64,000 nucleotides of DNA, from NCBI GenBank assembly GCA_945859605.1, contig OX243814.1:30320973-30384972 (forward strand), read 5' to 3'. Position 1 is the stretch's first letter, and every line of letters starts with the position of its first letter. The DNA is from Lumbricus rubellus. Lineage: Eukaryota > Annelida > Clitellata > Crassiclitellata > Lumbricidae. Positions 42,630-54,214 of this stretch are shown here, in pieces. The notes under the pieces are model-generated. The model saw only the letters and a program-made list of their open reading frames with translations. It was not told the origin of the DNA and made no database searches. The position numbers and the translations under genes were made by a program.

Positions 42630-43454
42630 CTGTTAAAAAATTACAATTAGTTCTAAATTCACATAGCTGATATTTGTACCGTTTTCTCAAGACTGAATGA
42701 ATTCTTGCATTATATTTCAGATGGAAAGCCTGGGAAACTCTGGTAAGGTCTCATTTCAGTATGAATGCTATTGTATTAAAGTGATCATAGATTTACAAAG
42801 TGCCTCTCATAGAGCACACAAATCCAAGGGTTCAATTGTGTTCTTCAGGCCTGTGCATTGCTAACCATCGAGTAATCTGATTCTGATACGATAATAATGA
42901 GTGCTTTACTGAATCGCAAAATTGTATAATAAAAATTATGGCTTAATTGCTAAAATGAAAACCTCCAAATAAACTCGAAATGTTGTGATTCGCCAGTTGG
43001 TTGTAACGTACTTAGGAAAATGTCTTAATCTCCCAAAAGAAATAACGTTTCAAACATAGAATTCAAAATTTTCACGCTGCTAGCCTAACCGACAATAGGG
43101 CCTATAATATGGGAATAATGTGAAAAGCCAACAGTAGATAACAGTAGAAAATGAACTTTTAAATAGGCCTACACCTCACAAGCCACCACATTTAAATGCT
43201 ATAATATTAAGGATGTCTACTATGTGTTAAAATATTTAATTTGAAGAGCATTGATAGAGATAAAAAAAATAATGATGTAGTTAGCAAATTAGTAAAACAG
43301 TAGGCTAATTCATTAGATACGGTATCATATTATTTATCTGCGAAGCCTTACCAATGTCAGTAATTCATTAGATTTATGCTGAAACCTATTTAATTGACAG
43401 TAGGCTTATTAATTAACTTGTTTTTGTGGACAGAATATTAATTTTGAATCCTAC
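42630..43454 (-). other. candidate intron of the zinc-finger gene
   Basis: Bounded by a possible donor GCGCAAG|GTAGGA at 43,455 and the acceptor at 42,630. AT-rich with no recognised element. Confidence 0.35.
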
Positions 43455-43610
43455 CTTGCGCAACGTCGTTAAATAATTATGGGACAAAAGACATCATATA
43501 GTTTTGTGCATTGATATGTATTAGGTTTACTGGATTGGACCAGCTTCGTATAGTGGTCCATGGCCGACGGCGAATCACACGTGACTTCCTGTTAGGGAGA
43601 CGCGTGCATG
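43455..43610 (-). promoter_or_regulatory. candidate promoter and first exon of the zinc-finger gene
   Basis: On the minus strand ACAGGAAGTCACGTG (ETS site fused to an E-box) and GATTCGCCG lie about 110 bp before the donor GCGCAAG|GTAGGA. This composite is common in TATA-less promoters. No coding sequence is apparent in the exon. Confidence 0.35.
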
Positions 43611-43820
43611 TTCCTATGTAAACCCATGTTAAATTCGTCAACTTCAAAAGCTATTTTTTATATTTCAAGAAATCTGGTCAGTGGCCGCAAAATAAAATTA
43701 AGTTGATTGTTTTGTATGTCATTCAACTCCAAAACCCTAGGCTGGTTTTAAACAATTTTGTATCATCGCTGAGAAATTTGCGTTTTAAGCTGAAGAGTGT
43801 TCCGTCTATCCTGTGCTATG

Positions 43821-43940
43821 GTTTGCCGCTAGGAATCCTGGAACTTGCCCCAGAGAATCCTGGGATTTACCGCAAAGAATTCTGGGATTTGCTCTAAGGA
43901 ATCATTGTCTTTGCCTCAAAGAATTCTGGGATATCCCTGA
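43821..43940. repeat. AGAATTCTGGGAT tandem repeat
   Basis: Four imperfect units of about 30 bp sharing GAATYCTGGGAT and TTGCC. Related in look to the ATTCTGGGA part of ZNF143 sites, but the match is incomplete. Confidence 0.7.
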
Positions 43941-44367
43941 GTGAGCGATAATCCGTACTTTAATAGGCCAGTTCCTATCCAGTAGCTATATAATACATAT
44001 CAATGGTTTTGTGGTCTTTAATCTGTATGTAAGAAAGGAGATTGTATTAAAATTTATTGTAAGAGGACCTGGTGTCAAAGTGTCAAATGCAGACATATAG
44101 CGCGCGCCAAACTTGTCATTTCAAGTAAAGCTTTAATAATAATAATAATTATTATTATATAATTAGTTGCGAGTTTTAATACACGCATAATATCAAGCTA
44201 CATATTTATATGAACTTCACCAATAATCCACAGTTAGATTTTAGAAATTCACGAACCTCGACTGATCTCAGCATATCATGCAGTGTTTAGGCTAATCTAG
44301 AACAGGGCTGTTTTGGGGACGAAGGCAGCAGCAGCAACAGCAGCAGTAGACTAAATAGTGGTATTAG

Positions 44368-44370
<3 letters not shown>

Positions 44371-44436
<66 letters not shown>
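44371..44436. repeat. (GT)n microsatellite
   Basis: About 33 GT dinucleotides. Confidence 0.95.
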
Positions 44437-44440
<4 letters not shown>

Positions 44441-45069
44441 TGAGTGAGTCGTTTTGCTAACGTATAAAATGTGAACTGTACACGATTTTTTACATAGCGA
44501 CAGTACGAACTTGACCCTGCACAATAATTGCACAAATTATTCAATGAATATTGTTCAGACGAGATCCGTCTCTGCCTCCTTTGCCCCCCCCCCACCCCCA
44601 CCTCCCGTTTGAATGGACACCACTGAAGGTCCTCGTATATAATTATGTCTATTATAGGCTAACTATATGGATCGCGTTGGCCCAAGATTAAATTCTTTTA
44701 AATAAGTCACCACTGGGGGAGGTACGCACGCGCACTCGCACACATGGGTATAGGGTACATAGGGCGGCTACGGGGGTTACTCTAAACCAACGTGGCTAAC
44801 TGGGCCAGTCGTTATCTGTATGGGTCGTGCTGCATGGGTTTCTTCGATCACACAGAACCTTTAAACCCTATGAGAACGTATATAGGCTACCCTGATAATT
44901 ATCACGATTATTTACATACGGAATTGCGGTAGGTTAATAAATATTTGATAAGCCAAATGAAAGACTTAGGCTACATCTTAGGCCAAACGTTACTTTACAT
45001 TATCCCATCCATCCTCTGCGTGTGGGATAGAGTTATTCAGAGCTAACGGTGTTACTCGATTCCTGTTAG
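44437..45069. other. no exon recognised upstream of the second cytochrome c
   Basis: Should hold the end of the 5'-UTR intron of the downstream gene; no leader exon or promoter could be picked out. Confidence 0.4.
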
Positions 45070-45080
45070 CCTACTGGGAG

Positions 45081-45270
45081 ATGGATCTGAGGCCGATGCC
45101 TGGCGGTGATTTCGAGAAGGGTAAGCAGTTGTTCAAGGAAAGCTGTGCCCAATGCCACACCGTCGCCAAGAATGGACGCCACATGCTCGGACCTAATCTT
45201 CATGGCGTCGTCGGAAGAGGTGCGGCACAGGCGCAGGGATACTACTACACGGAGGCAGCTAAGACGAAGG
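45081..45270 (+). CDS. divergent cytochrome c, coding exon 1
   Basis: Starts [18 protein letters not shown], contains CAQCH, and ends ACGAAGG|GTAGGT in phase 1. The GC content is higher than in the flanks. Confidence 0.9.
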
Positions 45271-46827
45271 GTAGGTCAGTGAACGGAGGAATATTAGGCC
45301 AATTATAATTATTATAAGCTTATTATAGTGGAAACAGGATGATTATTCGCTATGATCGGTCCATTTTTCTGGGATAAGTTACCGGTAATGAACTTCTTGA
45401 TCTTTTTTTGCCCCTTTTCCGCAAGTGTAAAAATTCTCTTCTCTTTGATCTGTGAATTGGTACTGTCTGATCGAGAGCGCCTATGAGGCCATTTAAATTC
45501 CAATAGTCGTTCAACCGAGCATATTTTCCTAATGTAACTCGAACCGCAGTTCGTTGTAACCAACAGACGTATGCCGCTCTCGCTTACCGGTGTAGCTAAC
45601 TGTCGTATCCCGTGTTAAAGGGCACTTTTTTTATCCTAGTGGTTGATCGGTTGGGTTTAACTTATTCAAGAAATTCTTCCAAATTCAACGAACTCCCAGT
45701 TTCTTATGAAATATATAATAGAATAAAGTTATTCAATATCATTCAAATGCACAAACAAATAACAATCCTATTTACCTAGTGTGGCGAGTTACTTAGGAAA
45801 TATTATATTTGCTCTTATCTGTCGAGTTGTATGAAACTCGAATGTCTTCGGCTCTCTCCGTCGTCCAATCGTCGCAGTCAAGAATGTTGATCAGACGGTT
45901 GAAATGCAGTCATGGAAGCAACCACACCAAACGCCTTACTCGTATCTTGCCGTGAATCAGTTGCACACAAGATGAATCGTCGCATTCACCTCACAGCTCT
46001 TCTCCAGTTGACCAAACGTCCGTCGTACTTCACACGCCGAATCAGCTGTTCGCTAGCCGATTCAAATTACACGACTCTTCAGACTGTTGCCTAAGAGTTC
46101 GTTATCTTCGCAAGTGTCTCACACTTCACACGACGATTATTATGCATCAACGCAAATTTCTCATTCAAATTTCGTTGCACCTAATGCACAATACTTTGAA
46201 CTGTCGGTTGATAGTCCGAACAGTTCAATTACCTTCGTCTCTACTCTGGAAATCACAACTTTAGATGGATCACCGCAGCGAATCAACCACCTTTTCCAGA
46301 TATACCTGTAGAGAGTCAAGCTCTCAACGTCCACTTCGCTGACGTCATTTTTAAATCGTCACGTCATTCGTTTCCAGTTTGCACCAATCACGAATAGGCT
46401 TAGCGTCCTTTGTTGTCATGGTAACCTTGACCACTCGTTAATGCGCTTAGCTGCAGTCATTGGTTTTATGTAGGCCTATTAATATTTTATATGTTGCCAC
46501 ACATATTAGCCTACCTGAACTCGCCAATTAAATTGTCTTGCTTAACTATTACCTATAATTAATAATTAAACATGCATAGCAAGTGTTTAATTTGATAATC
46601 ATTTAATATAACCACGACACTAACTAGGCCAGTAAAATAATAATAAAGGATTGAAAACGTGTTCTGAATTTCTTTTCAAAGGCATCATTTGGACGAAGGA
46701 AGCGTTATGCGATTTTTTGCGGCAGCCGTTCGAGTTTCTACCGGGAACGAGAATGGTCTTCTTCGGATTGCAGAAAGAAAGCGACCGAGCCGATATAATC
46801 ACTTACCTGGAAGATTCTTCAAAGTGA
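45081..46827 (+). CDS. divergent cytochrome c paralog
   Basis: Second cytochrome c, 10 kb downstream of the first and in the same orientation. Exons 45,081-45,270 (190 nt) and 46,682-46,827 (146 nt) equal those of the canonical gene in length and phase, and an acceptor GATTCCTGTTAG again lies 11 nt before the ATG: a clear duplicate. 111 residues, about half identical. Haem site CAQCH, GPNLHG, the Trp (IIWT) and Met-80 ligand (PGTRM) are kept. Changed in horse numbering: Lys-13 to Ser, Tyr-67 to Phe, Lys-72 to Phe, Lys-73 to Glu, Tyr-74 to Phe, Lys-79 to Arg, Lys-86 to Gln, Lys-88 to Glu. The frame is intact, so it is probably expressed and haem-bound, but docking to its partners should be altered. 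A tissue-specific (for example testis) isoform is the likeliest role; this is inference. Confidence 0.9.
45271..46681 (+). other. intron of the divergent cytochrome c
   Basis: 1.4 kb. Short frames around 45,900-46,310 have some coding look but no splice sites or family match. Contains the CCAAT/RFX pair below. Confidence 0.7.
46384..46425 (+). promoter_or_regulatory. CCAAT box and RFX X-box pair
   Basis: CCAATCA (46,384-46,390) and GTTGTCATGGTAAC (46,412-46,425), the latter close to a full palindromic X-box. Located in the intron of the divergent cytochrome c; it could be an internal promoter or enhancer. Confidence 0.4.
46682..46827 (+). CDS. divergent cytochrome c, coding exon 2
   Basis: Acceptor TTTCTTTTCAAAG|GC; 146 nt to TGA. 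Reads [28 protein letters not shown] and ends ITYLEDSSK. Confidence 0.9.
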
Positions 46828-47933
46828 AGCTATTATTGTATGTTGACTCGCTTCTGCAACCATCAGCTTAATCACATGTGTGAATTAGCAGGTTCGGCGA
46901 CTTCGCTCTTTTGGGTGCTGGAAACCTTCCTATTAGGCTACAACCTATGCGAACATGACGTTGGTAATCAAATGTCGAGTTTACGATTACGATTACTATT
47001 CTGTTTCGACTTAAAGCGAGTCCAGGTTCATGTACATAGGCCTAACGCGTATACGCTACATGGAATCAGTGCCTAACACTGCATATATACAGTTGCTGTT
47101 TACGACGCGGCCATTGCAAAATGTCACCCTCCTCCTCCTCCTCCTCCTCCTCCTCCTCCTCTGTCCAGGCTTGGGACTGGCACTGTCAGCCTACAAACAT
47201 GTCGGAGTTACAATCAGTGCACAAGACTTCACTGAACATCTGATAAAAGTGAATGATGAGACGAATGGCGTTACTCGAAATACTTTAACCACTCCTTCGT
47301 TTCAGGCAGCAGACATCACGATGGCCTATAGAGGAAGATCGGAGGCTAAAATCCCTGCCAAAGTAGACATTGTTTATAGATACATCGGTTTGACTTCGGC
47401 TTCCTATAGCCATCTGCATGAGCGAATATGTGTAGAATGACTTACAGTTACAGTGACTATACATGGAAAGGTCGGGAAGCGAGGGAATGAGCTGGCCACG
47501 AACACTCATAATTATGCAGAGGCTAAGAATATTTCGGATATAATAAGGCGATGATAGTTCATACGGGAATCATACCAATGGCAACCTCTCTGTTCTTTTC
47601 TCGCACATGTAGGCTTCTCTTGAAGCATACGTGTTCTGTATATATGGTGTACGACTGTACGTAGCTCAGTATAAGCTTGTATGTAAGTTCAGTGGGGGCC
47701 AAAATTCTAAAGTAGGCAACTGAGAGTAAGCTTATTGAAAAAAGTGATGCATGTTCTATGTAATTACTTTGCAGCTGGAACCTTTGATATTAAACTGTTT
47801 GGTCTCCTGCATCATGCATGCAAAGCTAAATCGACATTATTCGCCAAATATGAAGAAATTGAGACTCGTAACAGGTTGGGTACGGGTCTTAATAATTATT
47901 TGTTATCATAAAATGTTATTTTATGATATGGCT
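46828..47933. other. 3' flank; (CTC)n and dispersed repeat
   Basis: (CTC)n at 47,130-47,161 joins a minus-strand copy of the GCCAGTCCCAAGCC repeat (47,162-47,190). The 136-residue frame over it is not supported as a gene. Confidence 0.5.
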
Positions 47934-48143
47934 TGTATGTGCACTTGTTATAGCGCCTCTTGAAGCTCTCTCTACTCAGAGGCGCGCCCGAATGCAGAGC
48001 GGACACTGCATCGGAGTTTCACGCCGAAGCGCTGAGCAATTGTGAATGAAGGACTTGCCCAAGGTCCTTACGCGGCGAGGTGGATTCGAACCTCGAACCT
48101 TCCGGCTCCAAGGCAACGACGCCACCACTACACCACCGCGCCA
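47934..48143 (-). mobile_element. tRNA-derived SINE, copy 9
   Basis: Minus strand, well preserved: GGCGCGGTGGTGTAGTGG, the tandem GGTTCGAGGTTCGAATCC, and the GAGGCGCTATAACAAGTGCA tail. Confidence 0.9.
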
Positions 48144-48461
48144 CAAATTACAAATTACAAACATTGTGCTGCTGCAAAAATGTGATTTCAGTTAAATAAC
48201 TTAATTAGTGGATGATTTTTGTGTGCCACTGTGTAGCCTACCTACTTTGATTTGTTATCTGCGACACAATGACACACGTCGTATGTGGAACATCGGACTT
48301 TGTCGCTTAGAAACAAAGACTTCTTATAACCTTGATGTTCACTGAACGCGATATATAGGCTATGTCATGAGATCTTTTCTAAGGTCGATAGACTATTTTA
48401 ACCGGACTTTCTGGAAACAGTGGTAGCGATTCCGATAAGAAAGACTCGTTCAGTGTGTGTG

Positions 48462-48516
<55 letters not shown>

Positions 48517-48913
48517 GACGCACACCAAAGCGGTTTAATCTTTTTTTAAACTTGTAGGCTACCTGGGGCGACACATTGCAATTTGTTAATTTAATGTTAT
48601 GCCAGGTCATTGCCTGACTTTTTGCCAAATCTTGGCTCGGAATTTTCTATGAATAGGCCCTAGGCCAGATTGTTATTGCTAAACGTATTTCATAAGCCTA
48701 TTTTAATCCCAACTTTGCGCTTTTGGTGGTTTGATATTTTTTACATACATTTTTGGTCAATTTTAAGATTTCTCTGGTAAAATTTTAAGATTTCTCTTGT
48801 AAGAAAACAGTAAGATGGGTGACTGCTGATGTTGGAAATTACGAAAATAGCAAGTGGAAGCACTAAGTCTTGTACAAACCATAGGCCTAACTAACATTGC
48901 CTTTTCGCTTATA
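48144..48913. other. no gene; (GT)n tract
   Basis: (GT)n with GC variants at 48,453-48,518. The rest is AT-rich. Confidence 0.55.
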
Positions 48914-50178
48914 CAGGGTGGGCCAAAAAAAGACCCCCTAAGATTTTTGCCAATATCTTCACCAAAAGTAAGAATTTTGAAATGAAATTTTACAGTCTTA
49001 AAGACAATTCATATTTACACCAGATGGCCAGATTTCATTAAAATATTTCAAACACAACAAAAGTTACACCAGTTTTAGTGAAGCCACCCACCGTTTTTTG
49101 ATGATTCAAAAACCCGACGCAACAAAAAGTAACAAAAAAACCAATTTAATTATTCTGGCCAATATCTTAGCCGTATGTAAGAATTTCGAAATGAAATTTT
49201 ACACGCTTAAAGGCAATTCATATCCACAGATGATGGCCAGATTTTATCAAAATATTTGAAACAGAACAAAAGTTATATCACTTTTAGTGAGGCCACCCCT
49301 CATTTTTTGACATTTCAAAGACGTAACGCAGCAAAAAGTAGCAAAAACACGATTTTATTAAGTCTCATCTCAAATAATTGTTATCAAATAGCCTTCATTA
49401 TGCCAGATGATCATTATTATTACTATTTAAAAAATAAACAGGGTTCCAGCGTAGCTGCACGTCACTGAGAATAATAATAATAATAATAATTACGACGATT
49501 TATATGGCGCAGTAACACAAGGGCGCCTTACAAAAAACAGCTACACCGGATAAGCCCTAGCGAAGTCACTTAGCAAGTTGACATCAAATTGGTAAATAAG
49601 AAATCTGTCAGATTAATCAACAGGTCTATCAAGAACTGTGCAAAGAGACTCAAAAAAAGTTTTGGCACTGGTGATGGGCACATTGAACACAAGTTTTGAA
49701 GCACTACCAAGTTCATTTGACAACATTTATTTGAGACGAGACTTAATAAAATCATGTTTTTGTTACTTTTTGTTGCGTTTCGTTTTTGAATTGTCAAAAA
49801 CGGTGGGTGGTCCCGCTAAAAGTGGTATAACTTAATTGTGTTGTGTTTGAAATATTTTGATGAAATCCGGCATTAGCCTAATGTGTAAATATGAATTGCC
49901 TTTAAGCCTGTAAAATTTCATTTCGAAATTATTACTTTTGGTCAAGATATTGGCAAAAAACCTAATTTTTTGGCGTTTCGTTTTTGAATCGTCAAAAAAC
50001 GGGGGGTGGCCTCACTAAAACTGATATAACTTTTGTTCTGTTTGATATATTTAGATGAAATCTGGCCATCATGTGTAAATATGAATTGCCTTTAAGACTG
50101 CAAAATTTCATTTCAAAATTCTAACTTCTGGCCAAAATATTGGCAAAAAACCTAGGGGGTCTTTTTTGGCCCACCCTG
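48914..50178. mobile_element. Tc1/mariner non-autonomous element, copy 2 (1,265 bp)
   Basis: Starts CAGGGTGGGCCAAAAAA, ends TTTTTTGGCCCACCCTG, with TA on both sides. Same family as the element at 8,126 but inverted relative to it in its centre. On the plus strand about 49,605-49,700 keeps a transposase C-terminal relic reading KRLKKSFGTGDGHIEHKF, matching the GGHIEH end of mariner transposases. It is 93 bp longer than copy 1 because of one nested insertion. Confidence 0.88.
49469..49562 (-). mobile_element. LINE/SINE 3'-end insertion within the mariner element
   Basis: Compared with the mariner copy at 8,126, about 94 bp are inserted here between GTCACTGAGA and AGTCACTTAG. The insert is (ATA)n followed by GATTTATATGGCGCAGTA, which resembles minus-strand LINE tails elsewhere in the window. 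Confidence 0.6.
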
Positions 50179-50229
50179 TAGGTCAGGTCTATGCCTAGGC
50201 CTACTAGGGAAATTTCGCTTTAACCGGAA

Positions 50230-50490
50230 TTCGCGATAGGGCCTACGTTTAAACCTAATTTGCGTGCCATCTAAGTGCAGTGCAGCGTTGAAAAAGCACA
50301 GACTGTAAGCACAAAGTAAGCACGGGATCGTTTCCGCCATCGAGTCCCGCATCAAAGGAGATTTATGTGGATCTGTCGTGGATTCCGTTGACGTTTTATC
50401 GTCAACGTAGTTATATCCATGCTCGTCCGTCTGCCGCAATTCATGATGACTCGCCATCGCCAAACGACCACAGGCCACGAATGAGACCAT
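50230..50490 (-). CDS. possible 5' coding exon (uncertain)
   Basis: Minus-strand frame with an internal start reads MASHHELRQTDEHGYNYVDD and then a Ser/Thr/Asp-rich stretch ending near MRDSMAETIP. Codon use looks more natural than in the surrounding repeats and the sequence is not a recognised element. No clear donor, homology or partner exon. Could be the first exon of a minus-strand gene, or chance. Confidence 0.2.
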
Positions 50491-50674
50491 TGCACCGCAT
50501 CGAGTACGAAAAAACTGGGTTTCATTTTCTCAAATAATTACAATGATTTTTTATGACGGTGAAGTCACAGTATAAATAACAAAAGTGTATAATGTTGACT
50601 CGCAATGCTGTCTGTTGACTAGTTAAAATTACTGGTCCGCTCCATTTTTAAAGAACCTTGATTTGTGACGTAAG

Positions 50675-50813
50675 CAGAGAATTGCCGGGGTTTGAAGTTT
50701 CGACACCCAGTCTTTCTTAGAGTCCCATAGTAAAGTCTGTTTTTCACACCTCGATTCCAAGTCAATCATAGTCCAACCCCCACACCAGTTATTGTGTCAC
50801 AATTCTCACAATG
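50675..50813 (+). mobile_element. hAT-type MITE, family A, copy 7
   Basis: CAGAGAATTGCCGGGG to CAATTCTCACAATG with the family core CCCAGTCTTTCTTAGAG. Flanks GACGTAAG and GACGTACA agree in six of eight bases. Confidence 0.7.
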
Positions 50814-50828
50814 GACGTACATGTAGCC

Positions 50829-51051
50829 CAGGGCCGGATTAAGAAATGTGGGGACCCTGTTCGGAAAATTTTGTGGGATCTTTGATCGAAAATTCTGATG
50901 ACTTTTTTTAGTCGTTTGGTCAAAATTTCGTCAAAATATACCAATTTTGTCCTAAAATTGTTTCTTTTCTTGTGTGTGGGGCCCCCAAAAGTGTGGGGCC
51001 CCTGTTTGGCCGAACATGTTGAACATGCCTTAATCCGGCGGACCGGCCCTG
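50829..51051. mobile_element. hAT-type MITE (223 bp)
   Basis: Ends CAGGGCCGGATTAAG and CTTAATCCGGCGGACCGGCC-CTG; perfect 8-bp duplication ATGTAGCC (50,821-50,828 and 51,052-51,059). It follows MITE copy 7 by 15 bp. Confidence 0.9.
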
Positions 51052-51059
51052 ATGTAGCC

Positions 51060-51689
51060 TACATGTGAGACGATTATGTAGAAAATGAGTCTTTTCAACG
51101 CTGCTATAGGCCTAATGAGCAACATGCCTTGCGACGTGGTAAACAGTTCATTGCAAATATGGCGGACTACTTTGAAGTTAGTCACACATTCTGACTGCAG
51201 CAGAGGCCGGGAGTCGACGTAGTTGGTCTATTTTTTGTTATGGTTATAGGCTACGGGTTATACAATCATGTGTGGCGCTGGGGTCAGCGATCTAATTTTT
51301 CTCACCGTATATATCCTACATGTATTTAGTGCGATTTGGTCATTCACCAAACGATATGCTTGCGCTGTTCACGATAACGTCGCACAAATTATACTCAAAA
51401 TAAAGTCCGAATACCGCACAAAAACCTTCCAGATTCAGCAGAAATGCTTTTTAGACGGAGGTTTATTTTCGTCTGATGATCGCTGTGTAATCTAGCCTAA
51501 TACGTCGTAAAAATGAAAGATCGACGACATCTTTTCCGCTTGAAAAGTTGAAAGTCTCCGTTTCTTTAACAATAAAATAAATGCATAATTGCAGCATAAC
51601 ATACAAATAAATAGCATGCGACGGCTGCAACTTCTGATTCATTCATTCAACTTAGTGAAATAGTTGTGATTCGAATATAACAATATCAG
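51060..51689. other. no gene recognised
   Basis: A 75-residue frame at 51,268 has no supporting motif. Otherwise unremarkable. Confidence 0.5.
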
Positions 51690-52764
51690 CAGTGGCGTAG
51701 CAATAGGGCGTGCAACCTGTGCAGTGCACGAGGGCCCCCGGCTGTCAGGGGCCCCCCGGGGTCAGAGTCAATTTTTTACTTTAAGGATATTCGGAATGTA
51801 TTCAAACCTACATCTACAGCGTACACAGTTACACACCCAGTAATTTTTTGGGTTTCAGCCTTTGGGTTTCAGTCCATGATAATGATTAGGATACCTTATT
51901 ACAAATATATTTAGGCCTACTTGGAAATCGTATATTTTAAAACTCTCGTACCGCACTCTTTCTGTCCTCAAAGTTATGCCTAAGTCTTTTTTAAGTGGCG
52001 CTGCTAAGCGACAAGCACGAGAAGAACGGGGAAAGAAGACCGCCAAAATGCAAACAAATTTCCGCATTTATGATGCCTGTGGAGAGCGAGCTTGCACCGA
52101 TGACTAGGCCTACATCAGACATGGGAGCAGAATCGAATTGATCGGTGCAGTGGTGGTGGTGGTTGACATGGATATTGACACTGAGCCGAGTAGGCCTCGA
52201 ACTTCAGAGGCTATACGGCAGCAGTTACATCACCAGTGGATTCAGGCTTGACACCTCAAAAGTGGTGGATATTTTGCACAAGAGAAAGCGCGCAAGCAAG
52301 CATTCTAGCAATTCGGATTTAGACCGCCGTATAGTAGGTTAGCCGTAGACTTGATTGAGTCATTTCACACTTGCCAAATTCGTTACATTTTCCCGCGCTT
52401 CTAGTCAACAAACCCAGCAGCATGAAGAATTTAAGAAGGGCCTATGGATAATTGATGATTAATACTTCAGGAGATGAAGCAATTTTGTGATTAGGCCTAC
52501 TTTTGCATGGTATTCTAGTTCAATTTTTCTCTGTTGATATGGATAAGAATTATGTTTCATTAGATAAATTTGTTAAAATAATAAAAAATGTGGCTAGTTT
52601 ATTTTCATTTAAATTTAGTGTGAAATATGCAAATCTCGTAAAGGAAGCTGTGCGAGCGCTTCGCACAGCTTTGTTGTTTGAAATAGAATGGGGGTTTCAA
52701 TCATTTAAGGGGCCCACCACCTAAGCTCTGCACAGGGGCCCCCCAAGACCTTGCTACGCCACTG
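51690..52764. mobile_element. hAT element, internally deleted, with transposase relic (1,075 bp)
   Basis: Ends CAGTGGCGTAGCAA and TTGCTACGCCACTG are inverted repeats; perfect 8-bp duplication AATATCAG (51,682-51,689 and 52,765-52,772). On the plus strand 51,975-52,106 reads MPKSFLSGAAKRQAREERGK followed by KTAKMQTNF, the basic N-terminal leader (LSGAAKR..) of ZMYM-type hAT transposases; it then stops. The catalytic and dimerisation regions are gone. Confidence 0.88.
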
Positions 52765-52772
52765 AATATCAG

Positions 52773-53538
52773 GCTATTTTTTTATATAATTTAAGGATTT
52801 CTCTGGCTCTATAATACTCATTGGCCTACTTATAGGCCTTATAGGCCTATAGCATCGCGATCCTGAGTGTCGGTTAGGATCAGCCCGGTCACTGGTCAGG
52901 TTATGCGTCGCGCGTGTCGGCTAGGGTTAGGTTTATGGTTAGTGTCATAGGCTATTGCCCAGATACACTGTATACATGCCGGTCCTCGATTCTATAGTTT
53001 TGCCCCATTGAAGTAGTACGAGAAAACACGGGATTGGCCTCTGCTGAATAGATCGTGAAGGTGTTGTGACATTAAATATAACCTCTGGCAGTCTGGCCGA
53101 CCATAATAGGCCTATAGGCCGATAAAACGTTTGATAAAAGAAGGTCTATCCAACTGCGAATGTAATCACACAAACCACAACAAACAATAATCACAATTCA
53201 TATTTATAATAATTATGTATTTATATATAGAAGCAATAGAATCAATTGAAAAATATATAAATAAAGGCTTCTGAGAAATAGCATACACAGCATATAATAT
53301 ATATGATCAGCACAGTCATATTAATATACGATATCTCGAAATTAGCGAAGACGAAATTGTTTGTGTTGATGTCACACGTAATAAAAACGTCATAAACACG
53401 TAGGCTAACGATCCATTTAAATAAATGCGCAATAATAATTTCAGTTTAAAGACATCAGAAGTACAAGTATACGTCAACAGTAACAATTGAAATGACACAA
53501 AGCTACGTATACCACAATGCAGTGCGGCTGATGACGGC
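52773..53538. other. no gene recognised
   Basis: AT-rich. Possibly the 3' flank of the claudin-like gene. Confidence 0.45.
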
Positions 53539-53612
53539 GTTACCATAGCAACAAAATACAACGCTTACTTGCTCTAGCATGACGTAGCACATTTGCATAA
53601 TAAAGATGGCGC
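53539..53612 (+). promoter_or_regulatory. candidate promoter: RFX X-box, octamer, YY1
   Basis: GTTACCATAGCAAC (53,539-53,552) is a full RFX X-box; ATTTGCAT (53,591-53,598) is an octamer; AAGATGGC (53,603-53,610) is a YY1 core, here containing an ATG. A direct duplication of about 50 bp (GCACGAAAAACAAACAAA) follows. The combination suggests an initiation site, but no gene was traced. Confidence 0.35.
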
Positions 53613-53865
53613 TGTCTTTTCCGCACGAAAAACAAACAAATATGGAGACAGTGTATATATTAATAACTATTTGCGCACGAAAAACAAACAAAAATTGGAG
53701 ACAGCGTATATTAACTATATCATTATTTACAACAGCGTCATATTATGATTTGACGAAATATAAAAAAGAAACTCAGGCGTGCATATTATACATGCAAGGA
53801 TCGAAAGAGCGGCGCCATGCATGTTGGCAACAACACGGACGGCGAAGATGACGTGTGCAATGACG

Positions 53866-54080
53866 TCATACTCTGACGTCACCGTTGTCGCAGCATTTGC
53901 ATAAGGAGTCGGACGCCGTCTGCGCCACGTCATCAACGCACATACAGATCGCCCCCGCGAAGAAGAACCCTGCGGCGCCGCAGCCCAGACCGTATCCGTA
54001 TCCGTACGAGTGTCCGGACATCTTGCGTTCAACCTCGATGGCCACTGAGTAGACGGCCAGGGAGACGATCGTGCTGAGAG
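53866..54080 (-). CDS. claudin-like gene, last exon
   Basis: Acceptor CTCTCCATCTTTTCAG; encodes the end of TM3, the second extracellular loop, TM4 and the cytoplasmic tail. Two CRE-like TGACGTCA palindromes overlap and follow the stop codon. Confidence 0.65.
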
Positions 54081-54164
54081 CTGAAAAGATGGAGAGATAC
54101 ATGGGAGAGGGACCGTGTTAGCTCATCGCTCTATCCGATGCATTAATCACACACGCTATACACG

Positions 54165-54214
<50 letters not shown>

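Noticed and set aside
45880..46320. Possible coding exon or LTR-retrotransposon remnant in the divergent cytochrome c intron
   Set aside because: Short frames with no primer-binding site, LTR pair, protease or integrase motif, and no splice sites in phase.
47030..47440. 136-residue frame with ten leucines as a possible signal-anchor protein
   Set aside because: The leucines come from (CTC)n and the next part is a copy of a dispersed repeat.
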